In this document: positions 1-7,202 of the stretch, in pieces
How the letters are laid out: every line of letters starts with the position of its first letter
Position numbering within the stretch: the first letter of the stretch is position 1
NCBI GenBank assembly: GCA_014379305.1
Contig: JACMMB010000318.1
Coordinates: 1 to 12,692 of the forward strand
Direction of reading: 5' to 3'
DNA: 12,692 bases
Origin: Akkermansiaceae bacterium
Lineage (GTDB): Bacteria > Verrucomicrobiota > Verrucomicrobiia > Verrucomicrobiales > Akkermansiaceae
The notes under the pieces: model-generated
Told to the model about the DNA's origin: nothing
What the model saw: the letters and a program-made list of their open reading frames with translations, nothing else
Database searches by the model: none
Position numbers and translations under genes: made by a program

Positions 1-1
1 A

Positions 2-322
2 GTGGCGGATTGCGCCGGGGTGATGTTGGTCTTTTGTAATTTTCCGGATGTGGGGACAGCCAGGGAAATCGCCGGGGAGCTGATTGAAAAAGGTTTCGCC
101 GCGTGTGTGAATTTGATGCCGGGAATAGAATCGATTTACCGATGGGAGGGAGAGCTGCGGAAGGAGGCGGAGGTTTTGGCGGTTTTCAAGGTGAGATCCG
201 GAAAATTCCGGGAATTAGAGAGGGAATTGCTGGCGAGGCATCCTTATGAGGTTCCGGAAATCATCGGCATCACGACGGACCGGGTAGGGGAAGGATACGC
301 GAAGTGGGTGACGGAATCCTGA
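2..322 (+). CDS. cutA: CutA-family divalent ion tolerance protein (5' end uncertain)
   Basis: Small cytosolic trimeric protein of the CutA1 family, linked by name to divalent cation tolerance, though its molecular role is unsettled. The sequence shows the family core: a first beta strand (MLVFCNFPD), the AACVNLMPGIESIYRWEGE block at about residues 33-51, and HPYEVPEIIGI at about 80-90. A length near 100 residues is normal. The frame is open at the window edge. GTG at 2, GTG at 20 and ATG at 23 are all possible starts, and 23 gives the most typical N-terminus, so the true start may lie at any of these or upstream. The stop TGA (320-322) directly abuts the stop of the convergent kinase gene, leaving no room for a terminator. 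Family assignment is firm; the start is not. Confidence 0.9.
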   Translation: MADCAGVMLVFCNFPDVGTAREIAGELIEKGFAACVNLMPGIESIYRWEGELRKEAEVLAVFKVRSGKFRELERELLARHPYEVPEIIGITTDRVGEGYAKWVTES

Positions 323-1288
323 TTATTCAACAAGAGGCCGCACTCCCCCGGATGGGGTTGGATGATTGAGACATTGGGCCGCGGTTTTCACGGCAATCAG
401 GAGGGCCTGGGGGATGGTTAGATCTTCGTGAATTGCGTGGAGGAAACCTGCGGCAAAGGCGTCGCCGGCACCGTTGGCACCTTTGATTTTTTCCGCTGGA
501 ACGGGGAGGGAGGGTTGATGATGGGTTTCGTCGGAAGCGGTTGCGGAAACGGCGTGGTATTCGGTGTGGAGGGTAACGGTCCGGCGGACGCCATGGGAGA
601 GAATAGTTTTGGCCGCGGCGGCGATTTCCTGCGGAGACTTGGGATCGACTTGTTGCCCGAGAATTTTCCCGGCTTCGATTTCATTGAGGAAGAGAAGGTC
701 GGTGTGGGGAAGGGAGCTGAGAACGATCTCGCGGAACTGCGTATGCTCGGCAGAGACGAGATCGAGGGAGGTGATAAGGCCGGCGGAGGAGGCGTTGGCG
801 AGAAAGTGGGCGGCTTGGGTTTGACCATCTGCGGCAAAGGTATCGAGATGATCCAACAGCAGCAGGTAGCCAAGGTGGAGAATGCGCGCGGTGGTTTTGC
901 TGAAGTCGATGGAAGAGCCGTCAAAGTGGGCATTGGCTCCGCGTTGATGGAAGAAAGTCCGGCGTCCGGTGGAGCGGACGGTCATGACATCGGTGTAGGA
1001 GGTGCTGAAGTCGGGAGTGGCGACGAGGAGGTCGGTGTTGATGGAATTTTCCCTGCAATGATCGAGAATCCACTGGCCGTCCGGGTCGTCGCCGATAAGG
1101 CCGACGGCGTGGAGGGGATAATTGACCCGCATGTGAGCGAGATCGGTCAGGAGGTTGTAAGGTCCGCCGCCGTTGGAAGGGGTTTCAGATAGAATTGAGG
1201 CGAGGGTGTCCTGGGCGGGGTATTGGTCGATGAGTTTGACACGATCGACGATGAAATTTCCGGCGGCAAGAATTCCGTGGCGAAGCAT
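323..1288 (-). CDS. PfkB-family carbohydrate kinase
   Basis: ATP-dependent sugar kinase of the ribokinase/PfkB fold, 321 residues from the ATG at 1288, a usual length. Visible parts are the N-terminal strand (HGILAAGNFIVDR), the sugar-contact glycine motif GGGPYN (about 40-45), the block RRTFFHQRGANAHF (109-122), and the C-terminal PfkB signature GANGAGDAFAAGF (270-282) with the anion hole GAGD and catalytic base D276. The signature usually begins Asp-Thr; here it is Gly-Ala-Asn. A GTG at 1333 would add 15 residues that do not look like family sequence, so I chose 1288. No Shine-Dalgarno is visible. It is the last gene of the minus-strand operon, 51 bp after the dehydrogenase gene, and probably phosphorylates the ketose made by the isomerase so that the operon's aldolase can split it. 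Substrate unknown. Confidence 0.88.
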   Translation of the reverse strand: MLRHGILAAGNFIVDRVKLIDQYPAQDTLASILSETPSNGGGPYNLLTDLAHMRVNYPLHAVGLIGDDPDGQWILDHCRENSINTDLLVATPDFSTSYTDVMTVRSTGRRTFFHQRGANAHFDGSSIDFSKTTARILHLGYLLLLDHLDTFAADGQTQAAHFLANASSAGLITSLDLVSAEHTQFREIVLSSLPHTDLLFLNEIEAGKILGQQVDPKSPQEIAAAAKTILSHGVRRTVTLHTEYHAVSATASDETHHQPSLPVPAEKIKGANGAGDAFAAGFLHAIHEDLTIPQALLIAVKTAAQCLNHPTPSGGVRPLVE

Positions 1289-1339
1289 TTGATGTGGATG
1301 GATGGAGTTGGAAAAGGGTTGTCCCCCGAGCACGGGAAT

Positions 1340-2464
1340 TTATAGAGTTACCACGCAATTGCCGTCGTGGGATTCAAGCGCTGCGGCGAAGACCTGATGG
1401 GATTCAAGCGCTTCCTGCGGGGTGGCGCAGCCAAAGCGGTTTTCCAGGAGACCCTGACGCTCGAGCAGATATGCGGCCCACATTTGCTGGATGACGTCGG
1501 GGAAGCCGGGCTCAAAGATGCCGCCGGTGACGGTTTTGAATGGTGTGGCGAAGCCGAGATCGGTGCGTTTCCAGAATTGTTCCTTACCGCGCTCGAAAAG
1601 GTAAAGGGCTTTGGGATCGGCGGTGGAAAAGCGGACTCCGCCATCGGTAGCCAGGATTTCGATGAACCAGGTGTTGGTGGCGCCGGGTTGCAGGCGTTTC
1701 ATTTCCAAGCGGACGGGGGTTTCCTGACCATTGATATCGGACCAGCCGTGGATGAGTGCGTTGTCCCAGGTATCGCATGTGATGGTGCCGCCTTCGCCTT
1801 TGCCATCGGGACGGGTGGTGTAACCTTTCTGAAGTTGGGCGTAGAGTTTTTTGGGTTTCCAGCCGAGGCGGATGGGAAGGTGACAGGCGTGCATTCCCAG
1901 ATCGTTGAGGACGCCGCCTTGGCCGCAGGTGGCGTTGAGACGCTTCCAGTTGGCGGGTTTGGTCGGATCAAGATCGCTGGAGTGGTGGAAGCCGGAAACG
2001 ACTTCGAGAATGCGGCCGATCTGGCCGGAGCGGGCGAGTTCGAACGCGCGTTGGCCGCCAGGGAAGAATGGCATTTCCGAGGAGCAGCGGACGAAGCGGC
2101 CGGTTTCGTTGACGACATTGACAATGTTTTGGGCCGCGGCTAGGTCGATGCCGAAGGGTTTCTCGGCAAGGAGGTCTTTGCCGGCGCGGAGGACATCGAT
2201 GTAGATTTTTTCGTGGAGGTGGTGGGGGACGGCGACGTAAACGACATCGATCTCGGGATTGGCGAGGATTTCATGATAGTCACTGACCATTTGAGTGACG
2301 GTGGGGATGCGCTTGAACCAGGAAAGCGTTTCCGGATTGAGGTCAGCGACGGCCTTGAGAACGGGAGTGACCGGGACGTCGGTTAGGGCGCACCAGCGGG
2401 CGAAAGCGCTGGTAATTTCGCGGCCCATGAGGCCGCCTCCGATGATGGCGATGTTGATGTTCAT
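1340..2464 (-). CDS. Gfo/Idh/MocA-family oxidoreductase
   Basis: NAD(P)-dependent dehydrogenase of the glucose-fructose oxidoreductase / inositol dehydrogenase family, 374 residues, cytosolic (no signal peptide seen). The N-terminal Rossmann fold shows IIGGGLMG with G9, G11 and G14. The catalytic Lys lies in EKPFG (K102), and the substrate-side motif NDLGMHACH contributes D188 and H192. These three motifs define the family but do not fix the substrate, which may be a sugar, sugar acid or cyclitol. It sits 16 bp after glcF and 51 bp before the kinase in the operon, so it should act on the same sugar or an intermediate. There is no Shine-Dalgarno ahead of the ATG. The C-terminus carries two copies of ALESH encoded by a 15-nt exact direct repeat (see the repeat entry). 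Confidence 0.9.
   Translation of the reverse strand: MNINIAIIGGGLMGREITSAFARWCALTDVPVTPVLKAVADLNPETLSWFKRIPTVTQMVSDYHEILANPEIDVVYVAVPHHLHEKIYIDVLRAGKDLLAEKPFGIDLAAAQNIVNVVNETGRFVRCSSEMPFFPGGQRAFELARSGQIGRILEVVSGFHHSSDLDPTKPANWKRLNATCGQGGVLNDLGMHACHLPIRLGWKPKKLYAQLQKGYTTRPDGKGEGGTITCDTWDNALIHGWSDINGQETPVRLEMKRLQPGATNTWFIEILATDGGVRFSTADPKALYLFERGKEQFWKRTDLGFATPFKTVTGGIFEPGFPDVIQQMWAAYLLERQGLLENRFGCATPQEALESHQVFAAALESHDGNCVVTL
1368..1412. repeat. Short direct repeat in the 3' end of the dehydrogenase gene
   Basis: The 15-mer TGGGATTCAAGCGCT occurs at 1368-1382 and again at 1398-1412, exactly 30 nt (10 codons) apart and in frame, giving ALESH twice on the coding strand. The in-frame spacing fits a small duplication in the C-terminal helix region. 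It could also be chance similarity of a helical sequence. Confidence 0.6.
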
Positions 2465-2480
2465 AATTGAGTTTTGGTAG

Positions 2481-3776
2481 TTAGTTTAGGGATATTGATT
2501 CGTTTCGGTAAGCTTGAGCGAGGACAGAGATGGGGTGAATTACTTTGAGGGCGGGCATGGCGTTCTGGATTTGGAGATGGCAGCCTGGATTGGCGGTGAG
2601 GAGATGGGTGGCGCCGGTTGATTGGATTTTTTCGACTTTTCGATTCAGCAGGAGGGTGGCTTGTTCAGGCTGGGTGATCGAGTAAACTCCTGCGGAGCCG
2701 CAGCACCAATTCGCTTCTGGAAGCTCAACCCGTTTCAGGCCGGGGATAAGATCGATGATTTGACGTGGCTGAAGGGTCACTTTCTGGCCGTGAGTGAGGT
2801 GGCAGGAGTCGTGGTAAGTGACCTTGGTTTCATCATCGAACGGGGCGGCGGTGGGAGGGCGGATTTGGATTTTTGCGAGAAACTCGTGAATATCCTGGAT
2901 TTTCTGGTCCCAGAGTCTGGCGCGCGATGAGTAGTCAGGATCGTCTTCGAGCAGGTGGGTGTAGTGACGGAGATGGGAGCCGCAGCCGCCGGCATTGGTG
3001 ATGATCGCGTCGAATTTTTCGGGTGGGATGAGGTTGATGAGGCGGCGGGCCACGTCGCGGGCGAGTTCGGTTTCGCCATTGTGGGAGTGGATCGATCCGC
3101 AGCATGGCTGCACGGGCGGAGTGTGGACCTCGCAGGAGTTCGCGAGGAGGACGTCGGCGGTGTCGCGGTTGATTTCAGAGAAGGCGATATCCTGAATGCA
3201 GCCGGTGAGGAGGGCGACGCGGTGCTTTACTGGATCTGTAGCAGGTTGTTCCAGAGGAGCGATGAGCTCGTTGGAAAATTTTTCAGAGATGCGTGGAGTT
3301 TGTGGTTCGAGACGGCGGAGGTTTGCCGGCAGGAGGCGGGTGAGGTGCAGCTTCCGCACCAAGGTTTCTGCTCCACTGGTCTGGTAAAAGCGGAGGAGTT
3401 TGCCGAAGACACGGAGGAGGCGTGGGTGGATGAAGAGCAGGTGAAGGGTCACGAAACGATAGAAACCGCGCGTTGGGGATGGGTTGATGCGGGCTTGTTC
3501 GATGTCCGCGCGGGCGGTTTCGAAAAGGGTGGCGTAATCGACTCCGGCAGGGCAGGCGGTCTGACAGGCGAGGCATCCAAGGCAGTAGGACATTTCATCG
3601 GCGAATTCCCTGGTTACGGGAAGTTCGTCTTCAGCGATTGCGCGCATGAGGGCAATGCGGCCGCGGGGGGAGTTCCGCTCGCGTTTGGTGGTGTCGTAAG
3701 TGGGGCATGTGGGCAAGCACATGCCGCAGTGCATGCACTGTTGCAGGATGGAGAAATCCAGGGTTTTGAGCGACAA
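2481..3776 (-). CDS. glcF: Glycolate (or lactate) oxidase iron-sulfur subunit GlcF
   Basis: Electron-transfer subunit of a 2-hydroxy-acid dehydrogenase, 431 residues. Two ferredoxin-type 4Fe-4S motifs are complete: C14, C17, C20, C24 and C65, C68, C71, C75. Two cysteine-rich CCG domains follow, with CCG at 225-227, C265, C325 and CCG at 358-360; in this family they bind a further Fe-S centre or heterodisulfide-type site. It takes electrons from the flavin of GlcD and passes them to the membrane quinone pool. The gene begins 8 bp after the glcD stop, so the two are translationally linked. The start is a TTG at 3776; no ATG or GTG lies between the upstream stop and the first cluster, and no Shine-Dalgarno is visible. 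Glycolate, D-lactate or another 2-hydroxy acid could be the substrate; the subunit alone does not tell. Confidence 0.9.
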   Translation of the reverse strand: MSLKTLDFSILQQCMHCGMCLPTCPTYDTTKRERNSPRGRIALMRAIAEDELPVTREFADEMSYCLGCLACQTACPAGVDYATLFETARADIEQARINPSPTRGFYRFVTLHLLFIHPRLLRVFGKLLRFYQTSGAETLVRKLHLTRLLPANLRRLEPQTPRISEKFSNELIAPLEQPATDPVKHRVALLTGCIQDIAFSEINRDTADVLLANSCEVHTPPVQPCCGSIHSHNGETELARDVARRLINLIPPEKFDAIITNAGGCGSHLRHYTHLLEDDPDYSSRARLWDQKIQDIHEFLAKIQIRPPTAAPFDDETKVTYHDSCHLTHGQKVTLQPRQIIDLIPGLKRVELPEANWCCGSAGVYSITQPEQATLLLNRKVEKIQSTGATHLLTANPGCHLQIQNAMPALKVIHPISVLAQAYRNESISLN

Positions 3777-3784
3777 TGCAGTGG

Positions 3785-5149
3785 TTAGTTGAAGATTTTA
3801 CCGGGGTTCAACAGATTCCTGGGATCAAGTGTTTGTTTGAGCTGTAGCATCAAATTCAACGAAGCGTCGCCGAGTTGTTGCCTGAGCCAGGGCTTTTTGG
3901 CGAGGCCGACGCCGTGCTCTCCGGTGATGGTGCCGCCCAAGGAAAGGGTTTTGGTGACGATGGCATCAAGGGCGAGATGGACGCGGTGCATTTCATCGGC
4001 GTTGCGTTCGTCGGTGAGGAAGGTGGGGTGGAGATTGCCGTCTCCCATGTGTCCGAAGGTGCCGACGGTGAGCTTGTAATCCGCAGCCGTTTTGGCGATG
4101 AAGGTGACCATTTCCGCAAGATGGGAACGGGGAACGGTGACGTCTTCGAGAATGGTGGTGGGCCGGACCCGGGCTAGGGCGGAGAAAGCGGAGCGGCGTG
4201 CGGAGGCGAGGCGGAGGGACTCGGCTTCGTTTGCGGCGGTGGAAAATTCAAGCGCACCGTGGGAGCGGGCGATTGCGGCCATTTTATCGGCCTCGTCGGC
4301 AACAGCGGCGGGATGGCCATCGGTTTCGATGAGGAGAAGAGCGGCGCATTCGGTGGGCAGGCCCATCTTGGTGTAATCTTCGACGCAGCGGATGGTCATC
4401 TGGTCGAGAAACTCAAGGGTGCAGGGAATGATGCGGGCGGCGATGATGGCGGACACGGTTTCCGCAGCGGCTTCCATGCTGGCAAAAGTGGCAAGCATCG
4501 TGCGGCGGGCGGCAGGGCGTGGGAGGAGTTTCAGAAGGACTTCGGTGATGATGCCAAGCGTGCCTTCAGAGCCGATGAAGAGATCCTTCATGGAATAGCC
4601 GGCGACATCCTTGACGCAGGCGTTCCCAAAAGTAGCGATGGTGCCATCGGTCAGGACGACGGTGAGGGCCATGACGTAATCGCGGGTGACGCCGTATTTG
4701 AGTCCGCGGAGTCCGCCGGAGTTTTCCGCCACATTCCCGCCAATGGTGGAAATTTTCATGGACCCGGGGTCAGGGGGATAGAATAGGCCGTGGACGGCGG
4801 CGGCTTCGTCGATTTTAAGGGTGATGGCTCCGGACTGGGCACGGAGGGTGAGGTTCGCGGGATCGACCGCGATGATTTCAGTCATGTGGACGAGGCAGAG
4901 GATGACTGCTCCTTCCGAAGGAACGGTTCCTCCCGAGAGTCCGGTTCCGGAGCCGCGGGTGATGATGGGGGTATTGGTTTCGCAGGCTAGTTTGACGCAG
5001 GCGGAGACTTGCTCCGTGGTGCGGGGAAACGCGACGGCGGCGGGCATGACCCGGAACGTCGCGGTGCCGTCGAAACTGTAGGGAATTAGATCCTCGGGAG
5101 CGGTTAGAACGTTTTCTTTGCCAAGCAGGTCTGTGAGTTTTTCGAGCAT
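3785..5149 (-). CDS. glcD: FAD-linked 2-hydroxy-acid dehydrogenase GlcD
   Basis: Flavin subunit that oxidises glycolate or a related 2-hydroxy acid such as lactate to the 2-oxo acid. From the ATG at 5149 it has 454 residues, normal for the family. The VAO/PCMH FAD-binding domain shows TRGSGTGLSGG (about 65-74) and the GSEGTLGIITE block. The C-terminal FAD-oxidase domain shows FGHMGDGNLHPTF (365-377) and GEHGVG (410-415), the GlcD hallmark. A GTG at 5203 would add 18 residues, but that stretch contains a strong hairpin and no family sequence, so I prefer 5149. It is followed after 8 bp by glcF. GlcE, the third subunit of the enterobacterial enzyme, is absent here; two-subunit GlcD/GlcF pairs are common in other phyla. 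In this operon it probably oxidises the acid derived from the aldehyde that the aldolase releases. Confidence 0.9.
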   Translation of the reverse strand: MLEKLTDLLGKENVLTAPEDLIPYSFDGTATFRVMPAAVAFPRTTEQVSACVKLACETNTPIITRGSGTGLSGGTVPSEGAVILCLVHMTEIIAVDPANLTLRAQSGAITLKIDEAAAVHGLFYPPDPGSMKISTIGGNVAENSGGLRGLKYGVTRDYVMALTVVLTDGTIATFGNACVKDVAGYSMKDLFIGSEGTLGIITEVLLKLLPRPAARRTMLATFASMEAAAETVSAIIAARIIPCTLEFLDQMTIRCVEDYTKMGLPTECAALLLIETDGHPAAVADEADKMAAIARSHGALEFSTAANEAESLRLASARRSAFSALARVRPTTILEDVTVPRSHLAEMVTFIAKTAADYKLTVGTFGHMGDGNLHPTFLTDERNADEMHRVHLALDAIVTKTLSLGGTITGEHGVGLAKKPWLRQQLGDASLNLMLQLKQTLDPRNLLNPGKIFN

Positions 5150-5177
5150 TGGGATTTTTGAGACCGGAACAAGAGCA

Positions 5178-5201
5178 GCACCAAGGAATATCCTTGGGTG
5201 C
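5178..5201 (-). other. Intercistronic hairpin between the aldolase gene and glcD
   Basis: Inverted repeat between the aldolase stop (5210) and the preferred glcD ATG (5149). On the plus strand the arms are GCACCAAGGA (5178-5187) and TCCTTGGGTGC (5191-5201), pairing over 10 bp with one bulged base around a 3-nt loop (ATA). On the transcribed strand it is not followed by a U-run, so it is not a classic terminator. It may be an RNA-stability or processing element, or a partial terminator that sets the ratio of upstream to downstream messages. The stem is read directly; the role is inferred. Confidence 0.55.
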
Positions 5202-5209
5202 ACTCTGGA

Positions 5210-6001
5210 TCAGGAATGGACGATTTCCATCAAAGCTTGGGTAATTTGTTTCGGGTTTGGATGTTGGATCACATTGCGTCCGTAAACGATTCCGGAAGCG
5301 CCTTGGGCGATGAGTTCGCGAGTGCGCTGGAGGATGACTTCATCGGAAACACGGCCACCGCCGCGGACAAGAACCGGGATGCCGCCAGCGGTTTCGATGA
5401 CTTTGTGATATTCGGAGACGTCGTCGGTCGGGTCGGCTTTAATGATATCGGCACCGAGTTCAACTGCTTGGCGAACGAGATGGGTGATTTTCGTGAGGTC
5501 GCCATCGACCATGTAGCCGCCGGCTTCGCTGTTAGGACGGAAAACGAGAGGCTCGATCATCATCGGCATGCCGTAATATTCGGACTGCGGTTTGAGGCGG
5601 AGGATGTTCTCGATGCACTGGGCGTGCACTTCGGGTGCGCCGGGGATTTGGAAGAGATTCACGCAGACACAAGCGGCGTCGAGACGCACGGCCTGCAGCA
5701 TCGTTTCCTCAATGATATAGCTGAACGATGTGGGGTGGAGTTCCTTGCCGTAAACGTTGGCAACATCGGTGCGCAGGACCAGGGCCGGTTTGCTTTTTCC
5801 AGGAATGGACTGGAGGTGACGGGCCTGGCCGACGGTAAGCTGGACAGCGTCAGGACCTGCATCGACTAGGGTTTTTACAACCTCGGCCATGTTTTCGATG
5901 CCTTGAAGGAAGCCGGGTTGATTGAAGAAGCCGTGATCGACGGCGACATCGAAGCAGCGGTTTGATTTGGCGTTAAAGAGGCGGTTGAGACGGAATTTCA
6001 T
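5210..6001 (-). CDS. DhnA/FbaB-type class I aldolase
   Basis: Schiff-base aldolase of the DhnA / archaeal-type fructose-bisphosphate aldolase family (the group that also holds LsrF and YihT-like enzymes), 263 residues, cytosolic TIM barrel. Visible motifs are VAVDHG (D22, H23) on the first strand, MMIEP (E150), the Lys strand ADIIKADPTDD with K188 as the expected Schiff-base lysine, VLVRGGGRVSDE (GGG at 214-216, phosphate binding) and GIVYGRNVIQHPNP (238-250). It should split a ketose phosphate into dihydroxyacetone phosphate or a similar triose phosphate plus an aldehyde. It lies 47 bp after the isomerase gene and 60 bp before glcD. The pairing with an isomerase and a PfkB kinase points to a sugar route other than plain glycolysis. 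Fructose-bisphosphate aldolase activity is the conservative alternative. Confidence 0.85.
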   Translation of the reverse strand: MKFRLNRLFNAKSNRCFDVAVDHGFFNQPGFLQGIENMAEVVKTLVDAGPDAVQLTVGQARHLQSIPGKSKPALVLRTDVANVYGKELHPTSFSYIIEETMLQAVRLDAACVCVNLFQIPGAPEVHAQCIENILRLKPQSEYYGMPMMIEPLVFRPNSEAGGYMVDGDLTKITHLVRQAVELGADIIKADPTDDVSEYHKVIETAGGIPVLVRGGGRVSDEVILQRTRELIAQGASGIVYGRNVIQHPNPKQITQALMEIVHS

Positions 6002-6048
6002 AGGAAAGGTTTGCTGGGTTTGAGTTTCAAGTTATGTGGAAAAAACGC

Positions 6049-7095
6049 TTATTTGATACCGAGAAGGTGTTTCAAGGTGTAGAGTTCGAGGGCCTCATAG
6101 TCACGGGCATCACGGAATTGTTCAACCAGTGAATTGTCGTAGGTGCGGGATTTTTCGACCAGGTGGAGGAAGATTTCACGACTGTTGGTGAGGTGCGCGG
6201 TAACCGGGCAGCCGCGTTGGGTGCGGACTGCTTTGACATCGAGGCCGATGAATTCGCCACGGGAACCGTAGTTCGCTTCTTCGAGGACGCGGACCTGGTT
6301 GAAACCGACCCGGAGGTTGGCGCCGCCGAAGTTTTTGTCCTGGTCGTATTTGAGGCCGTTTTGGTCGTTAAGATGGACGGATCCGAGTTTATCGTGAGCG
6401 AGGGCGAAGGCCATTTCATCCGATGGGTCGAGGCCTGCCAAAAGGGCGTGGGCGGACTCGATGAGGCCTTTGACCCGGGTGTGATCGGATGAGGCGTAGG
6501 CAAGGGCGAGAGTGTGACCGATGGTGGGGACGTAGGCCTGGTCGGTGGGTTCGTTGGGCTTTGGCTCGATCCAGATCTCGATATTCTTGTCATATTCGAG
6601 GATGGAATTGATGGTCGCCAGGATGCGTTCGTAGGCGAGCTTGGCATTTTTCGCCTCGCGCATGTAGGACCCTTCGCGGGACAGCCAGAGGACGATGGCT
6701 TTGGAGCCGATGGCGTTGGCGATATCGATGGTTTTTTCCGTCCGATCCCAAGCATAGGCGCGGTCGGTTGCGCTGTTAGAGGTGTAGCCGCCGTCGACGG
6801 TTTGATCGGCGAACCAGAGGCGTGGGGCGACAAATTCAGGAGTCAGGCCTTGGTTTTGAAGCATGGTCTTGACTTCATTCGCCTTGGTGGAGATTTGGTC
6901 CGGTGAGAGGTCGTCAATGCCTGGAACCACATCGTCATCGTGAAATTGTACACCCTCGAAGCCGAGGGGACGGAAGAGGGCGTATTTTTCTTCGTGAGGG
7001 AAGGCCGGGCGGACTTCCGGACCGAAAGGATCGGCTCCTTCGCTGATGTTCCAAGGGCCGAATGAGAAGCGGTATTCGCTAGTGGGTTTGTTCAT
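6049..7095 (-). CDS. Xylose-isomerase-like TIM-barrel sugar isomerase with an altered metal site
   Basis: Aldose-ketose isomerase related to the short (Streptomyces-type) xylose isomerases, 348 residues from the ATG at 7095. Conserved parts, in this numbering, are FGPW (W15), DPFG (F24), FHDDD (H52, D55), LWLSREG (W137), IEPKPNEP (E177, K179), E213 and H216 in IESAH, YDQD (D251, D253) and D286 in GLDVKAVRTQ. These line up with Streptomyces H54, D57, W137, E181, K183, E217, H220, D255, D257 and D287. The ligand matching D245 is His (H241, in SVHLNDQ), and the position of F94 is Trp (W94). A His at that metal position is known from Pseudomonas-type L-rhamnose isomerase, so the substrate may be a sugar other than xylose. 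A GTG at 7158 would add 21 residues unlike the family. It is first in the operon and faces the AraC gene. Confidence 0.85.
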   Translation of the reverse strand: MNKPTSEYRFSFGPWNISEGADPFGPEVRPAFPHEEKYALFRPLGFEGVQFHDDDVVPGIDDLSPDQISTKANEVKTMLQNQGLTPEFVAPRLWFADQTVDGGYTSNSATDRAYAWDRTEKTIDIANAIGSKAIVLWLSREGSYMREAKNAKLAYERILATINSILEYDKNIEIWIEPKPNEPTDQAYVPTIGHTLALAYASSDHTRVKGLIESAHALLAGLDPSDEMAFALAHDKLGSVHLNDQNGLKYDQDKNFGGANLRVGFNQVRVLEEANYGSRGEFIGLDVKAVRTQRGCPVTAHLTNSREIFLHLVEKSRTYDNSLVEQFRDARDYEALELYTLKHLLGIK

Positions 7096-7171
7096 GATGC
7101 AAAGAGTGAAGCATGAAGTGGAGCTTCGAACTACCCCAATTTGCTCAAAACATGGCACTATTGTCTTAAAT

Positions 7172-7183
7172 AAATTGCAATTT
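7172..7183. promoter_or_regulatory. Perfect palindrome, candidate operator
   Basis: AAATTGCAATTT is a perfect 12-bp palindrome, 27 bp upstream of the AraC-type gene start and 76 bp upstream of the operon's first ATG. Its place in the only divergent gap of the locus suggests a regulator site. AraC proteins more often use direct repeats, so a different factor, or simply A+T-rich promoter DNA, is possible. Confidence 0.4.
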
Positions 7184-7195
7184 TAGATCTTTGCT

Positions 7196-7202
7196 GGGAG
7201 GA
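7196..7202 (+). promoter_or_regulatory. Shine-Dalgarno site of the AraC-type gene
   Basis: GGGAGGA ends 8 nt before the ATG at 7211, an ideal spacing. An in-frame TGA at 7208-7210 directly precedes the ATG, so the start is fixed. It stands out because none of the six genes in the opposite operon has such a site. Confidence 0.8.

Noticed and set aside
428..1192. Long plus-strand open frame (254 codons) over the kinase gene
   Set aside because: It is antisense to a clear PfkB kinase, its translation is Gly/Glu/Val-rich with no family motif, and strand GC skew explains the lack of stops.
1367..2143. Plus-strand open frame of 258 codons over the Gfo/Idh gene
   Set aside because: Antisense shadow of a gene with full Rossmann and EKP motifs; composition is biased and no domain is seen.
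2955..3788. Plus-strand open frame of 277 codons over glcF
   Set aside because: Antisense to two intact 4Fe-4S motifs and two CCG domains; no protein family recognised.
5150..5203. N-terminal extension of GlcD from a GTG at 5203
   Set aside because: It covers the intercistronic hairpin, and the protein from 5149 already begins with the normal family N-terminus.
5198..5869. Plus-strand open frame of 223 codons over the aldolase gene
   Set aside because: Antisense shadow; the opposite frame carries every aldolase motif including the Schiff-base Lys.
6072..6833. Second minus-strand frame of 253 codons inside the isomerase gene
   Set aside because: Out-of-frame shadow rich in Ser, Pro and Thr, typical of a shifted reading of a real gene.
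323..7095. Inositol catabolism (iol) reading of the operon from Gfo/Idh, PfkB kinase, aldolase and a TIM-barrel isomerase
   Set aside because: IolD, IolB and IolE-type proteins are absent, the isomerase is clearly of xylose isomerase type, and GlcDF has no role in that pathway.
7096..7158. N-terminal extension of the isomerase from a GTG at 7158
   Set aside because: The 21 extra residues do not resemble the family and would occupy half of the divergent control region; the ATG at 7095 gives numbering that matches xylose isomerase within a few residues.
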